From: Aciduricibacillus chroicocephali | Lineage (GTDB): Bacteria > Bacillota > Bacilli > Bacillales > Amphibacillaceae | Assembly: GCF_030762805.1 (NCBI RefSeq) | Contig: NZ_CP129113.1 | Location: 16,001 to 80,000 of the forward strand | DNA: 64,000 nucleotides | Reading direction: 5' to 3' | Shown here: positions 18,496-30,092 of the stretch, piece by piece | Position numbering within the stretch: position 1 is the first letter of the stretch | How the letters are laid out: the number at the start of each line of letters is the position of its first letter | The notes under the pieces: model-generated | Databases searched by the model: none | What the model was told of the DNA's origin: nothing | What the model saw: only the letters and a program-made list of their open reading frames with translations | Program-made: the position numbers and the translations under genes

Positions 18496-18930
18496 ATGAA
18501 AATCACCCAGGAAATGCGTTCAAAAGTCGAAGCGCCAGCAATGCGTCCGGCTGTTGAGGGCAAGCAGAATTTCGGAAAAATGGTTCAGTCACAAGCTTTG
18601 AAAATGCAACAGGATGGTCTTGAGAAACTCGTTGAAGAGATAGGGAAACAAGGGAATAAACTCGCCCGCTTCCGGACATTCAAGGAGCTGACGAAATTTA
18701 AACGCATGGTGAAGAACTTCCTTCAGGACACCGTTTATAATGGTCTTGGGCTTAAACGTTCGTCTTCCTTTAATTTCGAAGGTCAGCATAGTATGCTTCA
18801 AGTTGTCGAGGAAATCGATGCGAAGCTTATTGAATTGACAGAGCAAGTCATGGGCAATGAACAGCGCTCTGTTGACTTGCTTGACTTAATCGGTGAAATC
18901 AAAGGACTCCTTATCAATCTCTATACGTAA
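18496..18930 (+). CDS. yaaR: DUF327 protein YaaR
   Basis: Conserved cytoplasmic protein of unknown function, 144 residues (B. subtilis 146). Charged and helical, with the family core 'LARFRTFKELTKFKRMVKNF' (about 56-75) and a C terminus 'DLLDLIGEIKGLLINLY'. ATG follows AAAGGGGCG. Its position between darA and holB is invariant in Bacillus. No catalytic motif recognised. Confidence 0.9.
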   Translation: MKITQEMRSKVEAPAMRPAVEGKQNFGKMVQSQALKMQQDGLEKLVEEIGKQGNKLARFRTFKELTKFKRMVKNFLQDTVYNGLGLKRSSSFNFEGQHSMLQVVEEIDAKLIELTEQVMGNEQRSVDLLDLIGEIKGLLINLYT

Positions 18931-18952
18931 CAGGGAAAAGGGTGAACGACTT

Positions 18953-19942
18953 GTGAAAACGTGGTCTGAACTTGGAGAAATCCAGCCACTCGCTGCCAGA
19001 ATCTTGGAGAACAGCATAAAGCGTGAGCGTCTTTCGCATGCTTATCTCATTGCAGGAGCACGCGGGACTGGAAAGGAAGCGCTTGCGTTACTGCTCGCCC
19101 AGACGCTGTTCTGTACGAATCGTGAAGGAACGAATCCTTGTGGTGAATGCAGTGAATGCAGGCGGATTACCTCCCATAATCACCCGGATGTCCACTGGAT
19201 TGAACCGGATGGACAATCTATTAAAATCGAACAGATCAGACATCTTCAGAAGGAGTTCATCTATTCTGGAGTTGAATCGAGCCAGAAAGCATATATTATA
19301 AAGGGTGCAGAGACTCTGACTGTCAATGCAGCGAACAGGATTTTGAAGTTCCTTGAAGAGCCGAGCCGGAAGACGACAGCGATCATGTTGACGGAGAATG
19401 CGCAGGCGATGCTGGCGACAATTCGTTCGCGTTGTCAGATCATTGAACTTAAGCCGCTCGACCCATTTGCATTCAGTCGACAGCTTCAAGAAGCGGGCGT
19501 GACAGAAGGTAACGCTAAACTATTCAGCGAGTTGACAAACAATTTGCAGGAAGCTATGGATTTGAATGAAAATGAGGCATTTGCACAACAGCGAAAACTG
19601 GTGGTACAATGGGTTGAAATGCTGTCATCGGGTCGTGATGACAGCTATCTGTTTGTTCATCAGCAGTGGTTGCCTCATTTAAAAGATAGATTGGCGCAGG
19701 AGCAGGGGTTGAACCTGTTGCTTCTCGCCTTTAGAGATATACACTTTGAACAGATCGGAAATCAGGCACGCATGGCACTGTTCCAGCCGGGGGACGAGAG
19801 GCTGGAAAGGGCAGCTCTCTCATTCAACAACGTGGAATTGCTTGCCAATATGCAGGCAATTCTCCAAGCGAAGCGCCGGCTGACACAAAACATCCAGCCG
19901 ACGCTCGTTATGGAACAGCTTGCATTGCAGCTGAAGAGGTGA
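18953..19942 (+). CDS. holB: DNA polymerase III subunit delta'
   Basis: Clamp-loader subunit that works with DnaX and delta. 329 residues from GTG 18953, which follows AAAAGGGTGAACG and gives the B. subtilis length; the longer frame overlaps yaaR deeply. Motifs: GARGTGKE (35-42), a Walker A-like loop; zinc cluster Cys54, 63, 66, 69 (PCGECSEC); EEPSRKTTAIMLTE; SRCQ of the sensor region. Followed seven nt later by the ricT frame. Confidence 0.95.
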   Translation: MKTWSELGEIQPLAARILENSIKRERLSHAYLIAGARGTGKEALALLLAQTLFCTNREGTNPCGECSECRRITSHNHPDVHWIEPDGQSIKIEQIRHLQKEFIYSGVESSQKAYIIKGAETLTVNAANRILKFLEEPSRKTTAIMLTENAQAMLATIRSRCQIIELKPLDPFAFSRQLQEAGVTEGNAKLFSELTNNLQEAMDLNENEAFAQQRKLVVQWVEMLSSGRDDSYLFVHQQWLPHLKDRLAQEQGLNLLLLAFRDIHFEQIGNQARMALFQPGDERLERAALSFNNVELLANMQAILQAKRRLTQNIQPTLVMEQLALQLKR

Positions 19943-19951
19943 TTCAGATTG

Positions 19952-20776
19952 ATGGAAGTGATTGGCGTTCGCTTTAAGAGAGCGGGCAAAATATATTACT
20001 TTGATCCGGGCGAGGCCCGCATGACAAATGATGATTATGTCATCGTTGAAACAGTGCGCGGCGTAGAATTCGGCAAAGTGGAGCTGGCAGAGAAGCATGT
20101 TGACGAGGAAGATGTAGTGCTACCTTTGAAAAAAGTGATACGCATTGCAACTGAAGCGGACAAGCTTGTTGTTGCCGAGAATCAGGAATTGGCCGAAAAG
20201 GCTTTTCATATATGTACTGAAAAGATTCAGATGCATGGACTGGAAATGAGTCTAGTGGAAGTGGAATATACTTTTGACCGCAATAAGATCATTTTCTATT
20301 TCACAGCGGAGGGTCGGATTGATTTCCGCAACCTTGTAAAGGATCTTGCGGCGGAGTTCCGGACACGAATTGAGCTGCGACAGATTGGCGTTCGAGACGA
20401 GGCGAAGATGCTCGGCGGTATTGGACCGTGTGGCAGAATGCTCTGCTGTTCGACATTCCTGGGAGATTTTGAACCTGTGTCAATTAAGATGGCGAAGGAT
20501 CAGAACCTGTCATTGAATCCGGCGAAGATTTCGGGTCTATGTGGAAGGCTCATGTGCTGTCTTAAGTATGAGAATGATCAGTACGAAGAGGCGAAGCGGG
20601 AAATGCCAGATGTCGGTAAGGTCATACATACGCCGTTCGGCAGTGGTAAGGTAGTCGGCTTGAATCTGCTGGATCGCGTTATTGAAATTGAGATTGCCGA
20701 GCGGGAAAGTGTCATTGAATACACACTTGATGAGCTTGTCCGTGACGGTGTCATTCAAGCACAGGCCACAGAATAA
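19952..20776 (+). CDS. ricT: RicT (YaaT), RNase Y-associated regulator
   Basis: Component of the RicA-RicF-RicT complex that carries Fe-S clusters, stimulates mRNA processing by RNase Y, and affects sporulation and competence. 274 residues. ATG 19952 preferred over the preceding TTG, aligned with GAGGTG and the B. subtilis N terminus. PSP1 C-terminal domain. Cysteines 160, 165/166 and 197, 202/203 (GPCGRMLCC, GLCGRLMCC) are the cluster ligands. In the operon between holB and yabA. Confidence 0.95.
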   Translation: MEVIGVRFKRAGKIYYFDPGEARMTNDDYVIVETVRGVEFGKVELAEKHVDEEDVVLPLKKVIRIATEADKLVVAENQELAEKAFHICTEKIQMHGLEMSLVEVEYTFDRNKIIFYFTAEGRIDFRNLVKDLAAEFRTRIELRQIGVRDEAKMLGGIGPCGRMLCCSTFLGDFEPVSIKMAKDQNLSLNPAKISGLCGRLMCCLKYENDQYEEAKREMPDVGKVIHTPFGSGKVVGLNLLDRVIEIEIAERESVIEYTLDELVRDGVIQAQATE

Positions 20777-20790
20777 TGGAGTGAGCTGGT

Positions 20791-21144
20791 TTGGACAAAA
20801 AAAATATACTAGAACAAATCAACGATATGGAAAAACAACTGGCGGCTCTTTGCGAACAGGTTGGCGGTCTCAAAGGCGAGCTTAGCACACTGCTTGAGGA
20901 AAACCAGCGATTGACGATGGAGAATGACTATTTGCATGAGCGCATTCAGGAAGAGCGGGCTGTAAATGGCAAAGAGACAGGAAAGAAAAAGGGCGAGCGT
21001 GAATTGCCGATTCCTGGAGAAGGCTATGATAACCTTGCCCGTCTTTATGAGGAAGGTTTTCATATTTGCAGTATGCAGTTCGGTAGTACTCGACGTGGAG
21101 AAGACTGCCTGTTCTGTTTGGAATTCCTCAACAAAGCAAAGTAG
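20791..21144 (+). CDS. yabA: Replication initiation control protein YabA
   Basis: Binds DnaA and DnaN and restrains over-initiation at oriC. 117 residues from TTG 20791, after TGGAGTGAGC. N-terminal leucine-rich coiled coil (about 1-57) for tetramerisation; C-terminal zinc-binding domain with His91, Cys93, Cys106, Cys109 (HICS, CLFC). A flexible basic linker ([10 protein letters not shown]) joins them. Last gene before a terminator. Confidence 0.95.
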   Translation: MDKKNILEQINDMEKQLAALCEQVGGLKGELSTLLEENQRLTMENDYLHERIQEERAVNGKETGKKKGERELPIPGEGYDNLARLYEEGFHICSMQFGSTRRGEDCLFCLEFLNKAK

Positions 21145-21148
21145 TGAG

Positions 21149-21180
21149 AAGCTGTCTCTGAATAGGGGCAGCTTTTTGTT
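21149..21180 (+). terminator. Terminator of the yaaO-yabA operon
   Basis: Ten-base-pair stem AAGCTGTCTC/GGGGCAGCTT (G-U pairs included), loop TGAATA, then a T run. Confidence 0.8.
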
Positions 21181-21262
21181 TTCTCTTTACTCGTTCGTTT
21201 CATGTAACTAGTCAATCCAATATGAAAAAGTAGATTATAAAGATTCAAAAGGAGGGATTCTT

Positions 21263-22003
21263 ATGGTAGAACTCTTTGGTGATGAACGGCTTGATTATCT
21301 GTTATACGATGAGTCGATGCGGATCATTCAGAGTCCGACAGTCTTTTCCTTCTCTCTTGATGCCGTACTGCTTGCTCACTTTGCAAGCATTCCGATAGCA
21401 CGTGGAAGCATTCTGGATTTGTGCACGGGCAACGGTGTAATTCCGCTATTTTTAGCGCGGAAGTCGAAGGCGCATATTACTGGAGTGGAGATTCAGGAAC
21501 GTCTGCACGGAATGGCTGTACGGAATGCTGCAATCAATGGTCTGGATAAGCAGATTGAATTCATACATGGTGATTTAAAAAATATGCAAGGCGTGCTCAG
21601 CCATAGCTCATTTGACGTTGTCACGTGCAATCCTCCATATTTTCCTACACCTAAGGAAACCGAACATAATCTGAATGAACATTTGACGATTGCACGCCAT
21701 GAAGTAATGTGTACACTGGAAGATGTCGTAAAGGCCTGCAAACTCCATGTACGGCCAGGGGGCAAAGTTTCAATTGTTCATAGACCAGAAAGGCTCGTTG
21801 ATATACTTGAACTGTTCCGGAAATATAAGCTTGAGCCGAAAAGAATGCAGCTCGTTTATCCGAAAAGGAACAAAGAGGCAAACACGTTGCTTATCGAAGG
21901 AACACGTGATGGTAAACCGGGGCTGAAAGTTCTGCCGCCTCTTTACATTTATGAAGCAGACGGCTCCTATACCGCGGAAGCAGAGGCACTCTTTAATGGG
22001 TAA
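21263..22003 (+). CDS. yabB: tRNA1(Val) (adenine37-N6)-methyltransferase-like protein
   Basis: SAM-dependent N6-adenine methyltransferase of the TrmN6 family (YabB in B. subtilis); a tRNA target is inferred from the E. coli homologue. 246 residues. Motif [13 protein letters not shown] (52-63), motif IV NPPYF (123-127), typical of N6-adenine methylases. ATG follows AAAAGGAGGG. Overlaps the start of yazA by 8 nt, so the two are translationally coupled. Confidence 0.92.
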   Translation: MVELFGDERLDYLLYDESMRIIQSPTVFSFSLDAVLLAHFASIPIARGSILDLCTGNGVIPLFLARKSKAHITGVEIQERLHGMAVRNAAINGLDKQIEFIHGDLKNMQGVLSHSSFDVVTCNPPYFPTPKETEHNLNEHLTIARHEVMCTLEDVVKACKLHVRPGGKVSIVHRPERLVDILELFRKYKLEPKRMQLVYPKRNKEANTLLIEGTRDGKPGLKVLPPLYIYEADGSYTAEAEALFNG

Positions 22004-22292
22004 TGAACATATCGTCTATATGCTGATTTGCAATGATCAGTCTCTTTACACTGGCTATACGAATGATATGGATAAACGCCTGCACATGCATAACAGCGGC
22101 AAAGGGGCAAAATATACGCGTGGACGCGGGCCGTGCCGAGTTGTCTACCAGGAATACCATGAGACGAAGGAAGCGGCTTTGAAGCGTGAATATGCGATCA
22201 AGCGCATGCCTCGAAAAAAGAAGGTCGGGCTTATTGCCCGGCAGTTGAAGGAAGTGACTCAGAATGCAAGTTCAAAAAAGTTACCAGAATGA
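21996..22292 (+). CDS. yazA: GIY-YIG domain protein YazA
   Basis: Single-domain GIY-YIG nuclease-fold protein, 98 residues from ATG 21996 inside the end of yabB. The motif appears as VYMLICND...LYTGYTN (residues 6-21). Basic C-terminal half ([13 protein letters not shown]). The biological role of the YazA/UPF0213 family is unknown. Overlaps rsmI by 29 nt, giving a tight yabB-yazA-rsmI cluster. The longer in-frame start upstream would sit deeper in yabB and lacks a ribosome binding site. Confidence 0.9.
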   Translation: MGNEHIVYMLICNDQSLYTGYTNDMDKRLHMHNSGKGAKYTRGRGPCRVVYQEYHETKEAALKREYAIKRMPRKKKVGLIARQLKEVTQNASSKKLPE

Positions 22293-23145
22293 ACAGGAAA
22301 CAGGCAGTCTGTATATAGTACCGACTCCTATCGGCAATCTGGAAGACATTACGTATCGGGCTTTGAATATTCTTAAGGAAGCCGATCTTATTGCAGCTGA
22401 GGATACACGCAATACAAAACGTTTACTCAATCATTTTGAAATAAGTAGCCCCCTAGTCAGTTATCATGAACATAACAAGTTGGCGCGTGAGGGACAGTTG
22501 CTTGAGAAATTGCGCAGTGGAAGTCTTGTTGCCATTGTTAGCGATGCAGGGATGCCGGCTATTTCTGATCCCGGACATGAGATTGTCCATGCAGCAATTG
22601 CTGAAGGTATACCAGTAGTTGTGCTTCCCGGGGCGAATGCGGCAATCTGCGCCCTTGTCGGCTCAGGCCTGGAAACTCAGGCCTTCACATTCTACGGCTT
22701 TTTGCCAAGAAAGAAAAAAGAACGGAATGGAGAATTGGAGAGGTTGGGGAAACTTTCTTCTACGTTATTGTTTTATGAATCCCCTCATCGCTTAAAGGAA
22801 ACATTGCATGCCATGCATGATGTGCTCGGTTCGAGACAAGCGGCACTTGCCCGCGAACTGACGAAGAAATTCGAGGAATATATACGCGGTTCTCTGGAGG
22901 AACTTGTCAGTTGGGCAGAAGCAAATGAACCACGCGGGGAGTTCTGTATCGTCGTCGAGGGGAACCCATTCGAGGAAACAGAGGAACCAGGTGAAACTTG
23001 GTGGGCAGAACTCACAATGGTTGAGCATGTCGATACAATTATGAGGGATAAAGGTCTCTCGAATAAGGATGCAATCAAAGAGGCTGCCCGCGAACGTAGA
23101 CTGCCGAAGCGTGACGTCTATCAGGCGTATCATGTGGAACAGTGA
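22264..23145 (+). CDS. rsmI: 16S rRNA (cytidine1402-2'-O)-methyltransferase
   Basis: 2'-O-methylates C1402 in the 16S decoding centre; tetrapyrrole-methylase fold. 293 residues. N-terminal GSLYIVPTPIGNLEDIT (about 14-30), AAEDTRNTKRLL, VSDAGMPAISDPG and YESPHRLKETL are the family signatures. ATG follows GAAGGAAGTG. The C-terminal helical extension (LTMVEHVDTIMRD...) is normal for the longer RsmI forms. Confidence 0.96.
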   Translation: MQVQKSYQNEQETGSLYIVPTPIGNLEDITYRALNILKEADLIAAEDTRNTKRLLNHFEISSPLVSYHEHNKLAREGQLLEKLRSGSLVAIVSDAGMPAISDPGHEIVHAAIAEGIPVVVLPGANAAICALVGSGLETQAFTFYGFLPRKKKERNGELERLGKLSSTLLFYESPHRLKETLHAMHDVLGSRQAALARELTKKFEEYIRGSLEELVSWAEANEPRGEFCIVVEGNPFEETEEPGETWWAELTMVEHVDTIMRDKGLSNKDAIKEAARERRLPKRDVYQAYHVEQ

Positions 23146-23219
23146 GCCGGATGATTTACCTCTTGAAGTGACATTCAAAAACCGTAAAGACTGATCGACA
23201 TTACGTATCCAGATCATAG

Positions 23220-23258
23220 AAGAAGACCCGGACAAAAAATCGCCCGGGTCTTCTTTTA
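23220..23258 (+). terminator. Terminator of yabB-yazA-rsmI
   Basis: GAAGACCCGG pairs with CCGGGTCTTC; T-rich flank follows. It faces the end of abrB across ~65 nt. Confidence 0.88.
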
Positions 23259-23321
23259 TGAGTCATCATATATGGACATACTTGAGCTATGTGCCACTGT
23301 GTCCGTCGGATTAAGTACTTA

Positions 23322-23597
23322 TTATTGTGACTTTCTTTGGATCTCTTCAAGAAGTTGTTCTGCGCCCTCTTTGCTGAGAATCAATTTTCCGTCAGCAAGA
23401 GTCATATTATCGTCATTCACTTCTCCAGTGATATGACAAGCCATGTTCGGCTTATATTTCTTGAAGATGATTTTGTCGTTGTCGATGAAAATTTCCATCG
23501 CGTCTTTTTCGTGTACATCCAGTGTTCGTCGCAATTCTACTGGGATTACGACACGTCCCAATTCGTCAACCTTGCGCACAATACCTGTAGATTTCAT
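23322..23597 (-). CDS. abrB: Transition-state regulator AbrB
   Basis: DNA-binding repressor/preventer that restrains stationary-phase genes until Spo0A~P shuts it off. 91 residues. The N-terminal swapped-hairpin DNA-binding domain MKSTGIVRKVDELGRVVIPV (1-20) is nearly identical to B. subtilis AbrB. The C-terminal multimerisation domain has NMACHITGEVNDDNMTLADG. It is on the minus strand, divergent from metS across 337 nt. The related spoVT is also in this window. Confidence 0.97.
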   Translation of the reverse strand: MKSTGIVRKVDELGRVVIPVELRRTLDVHEKDAMEIFIDNDKIIFKKYKPNMACHITGEVNDDNMTLADGKLILSKEGAEQLLEEIQRKSQ

Positions 23598-23740
23598 AGT
23601 ACTGTTTCTCTCCCTCTAGGCTTGTCTCTAATCTCTAATAAAACCTATGCCAATGGCATGTTCCGTTTGGATGACTGGCATTTCGCCGTTGAATGACAAG
23701 TTCCTACATATCATCGTACCAATAGTTACCAATATTGTCT

Positions 23741-23768
23741 ATTATATTTTACCGATTTTGTGTGGTAA
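23741..23768 (-). promoter_or_regulatory. Likely abrB promoter
   Basis: Minus strand: TTACCA (23768-23763), 16-nt spacer, TATAAT (23746-23741). I searched downstream for Spo0A boxes (TGNCGAA) and found only poor matches such as TGTCATT. The remaining 23598-23934 sequence holds no gene. TATAAT at 23848-23853 and TACAAT at 23876-23881 are possible metS -10 elements with weak -35s. Confidence 0.55.
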
Positions 23769-23934
23769 TTTATTACAAGTGATAGGAATAACGGCGTAAC
23801 ACAAAGTATACAAAGTCATAATTAATACTGCAAGTATTTATAACACCTATAATGGAAATTTTGCTAAAAAGCCTTTACAATGAAGGAAGGCAGATTATTG
23901 CGGAATTTTTGTACCATAAAGAGGAGCGAAATAG

Positions 23935-25890
<1,956 letters not shown>

Positions 25891-25901
25891 TATAAAATGA
25901 A

Positions 25902-25942
25902 AAATGTCTTGCGCGCATTGAACCGCGTGCAGGACTTTTTTA
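25902..25942 (+). terminator. Terminator of metG
   Basis: GTCTTGCGCGC (25906-25916) pairs with GCGTGCAGGAC (25925-25935), two G-U pairs, then six T. Confidence 0.85.
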
Positions 25943-25982
25943 AATTACAGCAAGTGTTTACGAAATGAGGAGGAATATTAGG

Positions 25983-26753
25983 ATGTTGTTTGACACACAT
26001 GTCCATTTGAACGCCCGAGACTTCTTTGAGGATCGTGATGAAACAATACAGCGAGCACGTGAAGCAGGCGTTGAATATATGACGGTTGTCGGCTTTGATC
26101 GGGAGACCATTAAACTCGCTATTGAGATTGCTAAACAGGATGAGAAGATATTCGCTGCTGTAGGATGGCATCCTGTTGATGCGATTGATATGTCAGATGA
26201 AGATCTGAAATGGATAGAAGAACTTTCCCAACATCCAAAAGTTGTAGCAATCGGTGAAATGGGTCTTGATTATCACTGGGACAAGTCTCCGCATGAGGTA
26301 CAGAAAGAAGTATTCCGCAAACAGATTCGTCTAGCGAAAAAGGTGAAGATGCCCATTATCATTCATAACCGTGAGGCGACGGAAGATGTACTTGCGATTC
26401 TGGAAGAGGAGAGCGCACAGGAAATTGGCGGTATTATGCATTGCTATAGTGACTCAGTAGACTATGTTGATCGAATTCTTGCCTTGAACTTCCACATATC
26501 CCTTGGGGGTCCTGTTACATTTAAAAATGCCAAACTGCCTAAGGAAGTAGCTGTCCAAGTTCCGCTAGAGAAGCTACTCGTTGAAACTGATGCACCATTT
26601 TTGGCTCCCCATCCAAATAGAGGAAAGCGAAATGAGCCTGCATATGTAAAGCTTGTTGCAGAGAAGATTGCTGAGCTTCGAGAAATGAGCTATGAGGAAT
26701 TGGCGCGTGTTACTACAGAGAATGCATTCAGACTTTTCAACATCAAAGGCTGA
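25983..26753 (+). CDS. tatD: TatD-family metal-dependent DNase
   Basis: TIM-barrel hydrolase of the TatD family (YabD), a 3'-5' exonuclease linked to DNA repair and fragmentation. 256 residues from ATG 25983, after GAGGAGG; the in-frame ATG 18 nt upstream overlaps that site. Metal ligands: THVHLN (His6, His8), GEMGLDYHW, IIIHNREA, MHCYSDS, and ETDAPFLAPHP. Followed at 33 nt by rnmV with no yabE homologue in between. Confidence 0.93.
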   Translation: MLFDTHVHLNARDFFEDRDETIQRAREAGVEYMTVVGFDRETIKLAIEIAKQDEKIFAAVGWHPVDAIDMSDEDLKWIEELSQHPKVVAIGEMGLDYHWDKSPHEVQKEVFRKQIRLAKKVKMPIIIHNREATEDVLAILEEESAQEIGGIMHCYSDSVDYVDRILALNFHISLGGPVTFKNAKLPKEVAVQVPLEKLLVETDAPFLAPHPNRGKRNEPAYVKLVAEKIAELREMSYEELARVTTENAFRLFNIKG

Positions 26754-26786
26754 AAAAGGCATTTTGAAATAGAAAGAGGAGTCCAT

Positions 26787-28221
<1,435 letters not shown>

Positions 28222-28222
28222 G

Positions 28223-28252
28223 CACATAACCTTCTGTACCTTGCATATGATG
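28223..28252 (+). promoter_or_regulatory. SigK promoter of yabG
   Basis: CACA (28223-28226), 16-nt spacer, GCATATGATG (28243-28252), fitting SigK consensus mACm / gCATAnnnTa. yabG is SigK-dependent in B. subtilis. Confidence 0.75.
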
Positions 28253-28284
28253 TTTTATTCACCCGAAGCAGCGAGGTGTCAGGA

Positions 28285-29160
28285 ATGGTTTTTTCAATAG
28301 GTGATTGTGTTACGAGGAAGTCCTATGGGCATGATTTGCTTTTCAGAATTGCGTCGTTAAGTGCGACTGAAGCAATTCTGCACGGAGAGGAAGTACGTCT
28401 TGAAGCTGATGCGCCCCTTGAAGATTTGCAAATTGTAGAAGAGCGCGACTTGAAGCGTAGAAAGCATGCTTTGCAGAAGAAGGAAGAGAGTTCTTACAAA
28501 TTGTTTAGGCAGGACTATAAGCTGATGAAGGAAAAGCGGGACTATGCAAATGCGACCGGATATGAGCATAATACGCCGTCCTTCCAGTTACCTGTTAAGG
28601 TCCTTCACGTTGATGGCGACCCGGAGTATTTAAAGAAATGCCTCGCCTTGTATAAAAGACTTGGATTGAAGGCATATGGCATCCATATGCAGGAGAAAGA
28701 AATGCCGGAGCAGGTCGCAGCACAGCTCAGGCAAATTCGTCCTGATTGCCTTGTAATTACTGGGCATGATTCTTACTCAAAGAACAAAGGGAGCAAACAT
28801 GATGCCCGTGCATATCGTCACTCGCGTTATTTTGTCCGGACTGTTCGGGAAGCACGGGAAATCGAGCCGGATCTGGATAAGCTGATCATCTTTGCAGGTG
28901 CTTGCCAATCCAACTTTGAGTCGCTGATTGGGGCAGGTGCCAATTTTGCAAGCTCCCCGTACCGAGTCAACATCCATGCGTTGGATCCTGTGTACATTAT
29001 GGCAAAGGTAGCGTGCACTTCATTTATGGAAAGAGTCAAGGTTTGGGATGTCCTGCGCAATACGCTGACAGGTGAGAAAGGTATGGGTGGGGTTGAAACA
29101 AAAGGCTTGCTCAGAACAGGATTACCTTATATCCCCCCAGCGTATTCGGAAAATGAATAA
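28285..29160 (+). CDS. yabG: Sporulation-specific protease YabG
   Basis: Mother-cell cysteine-type protease that processes spore coat proteins during late maturation. 291 residues from ATG 28285, placed after GAGGTG and matching the B. subtilis N terminus; an in-frame GTG lies three codons upstream. Conserved segments: VKVLHVDGDPEYLKKCL, PDCLVITGHDSYSK (His in TGHD a likely catalytic residue), and FAGACQSNFESLIGAGANFASSP (Cys). Transcribed from a SigK-type promoter. A short ORF follows directly. Confidence 0.92.
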   Translation: MVFSIGDCVTRKSYGHDLLFRIASLSATEAILHGEEVRLEADAPLEDLQIVEERDLKRRKHALQKKEESSYKLFRQDYKLMKEKRDYANATGYEHNTPSFQLPVKVLHVDGDPEYLKKCLALYKRLGLKAYGIHMQEKEMPEQVAAQLRQIRPDCLVITGHDSYSKNKGSKHDARAYRHSRYFVRTVREAREIEPDLDKLIIFAGACQSNFESLIGAGANFASSPYRVNIHALDPVYIMAKVACTSFMERVKVWDVLRNTLTGEKGMGGVETKGLLRTGLPYIPPAYSENE

Positions 29161-29168
29161 GGAGCAAA

Positions 29169-29261
29169 ATGGCAGCTAGGAAACCAGTTGACACGTTCCT
29201 TCCCACTAAGCTTCTGTGCAAAACGTACAAAAAACATCGCGTTCCTTATCAAACTGTATAA
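29169..29261 (+). CDS. Possible 30-residue basic peptide after yabG
   Basis: Eight nt after the yabG stop an ATG opens a 30-codon frame (MAARKPVDTFLPTK... ending HRVPYQTV, TAA at 29259-29261). A good ribosome binding site, AAGGAGC, lies 5 nt before it and partly overlaps the yabG stop. The peptide is basic (seven K/R plus one H) with one Cys and no membrane segment. I recognise no family. It would be co-transcribed with yabG in the late mother cell if real. Too short for statistics; support is the ribosome binding site and position. Confidence 0.4.
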   Translation: MAARKPVDTFLPTKLLCKTYKKHRVPYQTV

Positions 29262-29277
29262 AATGAGACATTTGTTA

Positions 29278-29348
29278 TTGACATGTAAAAAGGGATATTG
29301 ATATAATATTATATTTTATTTGACCAACTGTTGAATATATGTTACAAT
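29278..29348 (+). promoter_or_regulatory. Tandem SigA promoters of veg
   Basis: P1: TTGACA (29278-29283), 18 nt, TATAAT (29302-29307). P2: TTGACC (29320-29325), 17 nt, TACAAT (29343-29348). Tandem strong promoters are also typical of B. subtilis veg. Confidence 0.9.
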
Positions 29349-29370
29349 TAAGGCAGTGAGGTGGGGTATA

Positions 29371-29634
29371 GTGAAATCATTAATCGAGATCAAGCAGACT
29401 CTTGATGGCCAGATTGGGAAACGTTTGCAGCTGACTGCCAATGGTGGTCGTAGAAAAACGGTTATCCGTTCCGGGGTCCTCGCGGATACGTATCCATCGG
29501 TATTCGTTGTTGAACTGGATCAAGACGAAAATGCATTCGAACGTGTTTCCTATAGCTATGCTGACATTTTGACCGAAGCCGTAGAAATTAACTTCCTTGA
29601 TGATTTAACTACAGCAATGGCTGCCGAGCAGTAA
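29371..29634 (+). CDS. veg: Veg protein, biofilm-associated regulator
   Basis: Small DUF1021 protein; in B. subtilis it promotes biofilm genes by antagonising SinR. 87 residues from GTG 29371, preceded by GAGGTGGGG. The family core [15 protein letters not shown] (about 24-38) and '[20 protein letters not shown]' are nearly identical to B. subtilis. Two strong SigA promoters precede it. The stop codon lies inside the left arm of the terminator. Confidence 0.95.
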   Translation: MKSLIEIKQTLDGQIGKRLQLTANGGRRKTVIRSGVLADTYPSVFVVELDQDENAFERVSYSYADILTEAVEINFLDDLTTAMAAEQ

Positions 29635-29668
29635 ACCATTCCGGTTTACTGCTCTTTTCTTTTTCCAA
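29626..29668 (+). terminator. Terminator of veg
   Basis: Perfect 12-bp stem GAGCAGTAAACC/GGTTTACTGCTC, loop ATTCC, then a T-rich tract. The veg stop codon TAA is within the left arm. Confidence 0.92.
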
Positions 29669-29718
29669 ATAATGAATCCCTCAACTTTCCATGTGTTCTC
29701 ATGCCGAATTTGCACAAG

Positions 29719-29773
29719 CTAGGATTGTCGTTAAACAGCTTTACAGAGCACTCATAAAGTGCTCTAATCCTAG
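29719..29773 (+). promoter_or_regulatory. Nested stem-loop in the sspF leader
   Basis: Outer stem CTAGGATT (29719-29726) with AATCCTAG (29766-29773). Inner hairpin GAGCAC (29746-29751) with GTGCTC (29759-29764). It ends 8-10 nt before the sspF ribosome binding site and has no T run, so it is not a terminator. Confidence 0.55.
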
Positions 29774-29796
29774 ACAATTTGAAAGGGGACATTTGC

Positions 29797-29979
29797 ATGG
29801 CCAGACGAGGCGGCATCATGTCAGACCAATTAAAAGAGGAAATTGCTAAGGAACTGGGCTTTTACGACACTGTACAGAAAGAGGGCTGGGGAGGCATCAG
29901 GGCGAGAGACGCTGGAAACATGGTGAAACGAGCCATCGAAAAAGCCGAAGAAGCAATCGCGCAAAAAGGACACAGCTAA
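29797..29979 (+). CDS. sspF: Small acid-soluble spore protein, alpha/beta type
   Basis: Forespore DNA-coating protein protecting spore DNA. 60 residues from ATG 29797, after GAAAGGGGAC. Typical SspF features: [45 protein letters not shown]; the spore-protease cleavage region is ELGFYD. SigG control is expected, but I could not find a convincing SigG promoter in the 160 nt upstream. Ends at a strong terminator. Confidence 0.94.
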   Translation: MARRGGIMSDQLKEEIAKELGFYDTVQKEGWGGIRARDAGNMVKRAIEKAEEAIAQKGHS

Positions 29980-29984
29980 ATGGA

Positions 29985-30024
29985 AAAAACAGGAAGCCCG
30001 GCCAGGCTTCCTGTTTTTATTTTT
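29985..30024 (+). terminator. Terminator of sspF
   Basis: AAAAACAGGAAGCC (29985-29998) pairs perfectly with GGCTTCCTGTTTTT (30005-30018). Confidence 0.93.
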
Positions 30025-30092
30025 ATGCTTAAGTATTTGAAGAATCTTAAACTGCACTTTTTAACGAGTTTTCATCATATAGGTTCAAATTG

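Noticed and set aside
23598..23934. T-box leader for metG and Spo0A boxes for abrB
   Set aside because: No T-box antiterminator sequence or terminator, and only poor 0A-box matches.
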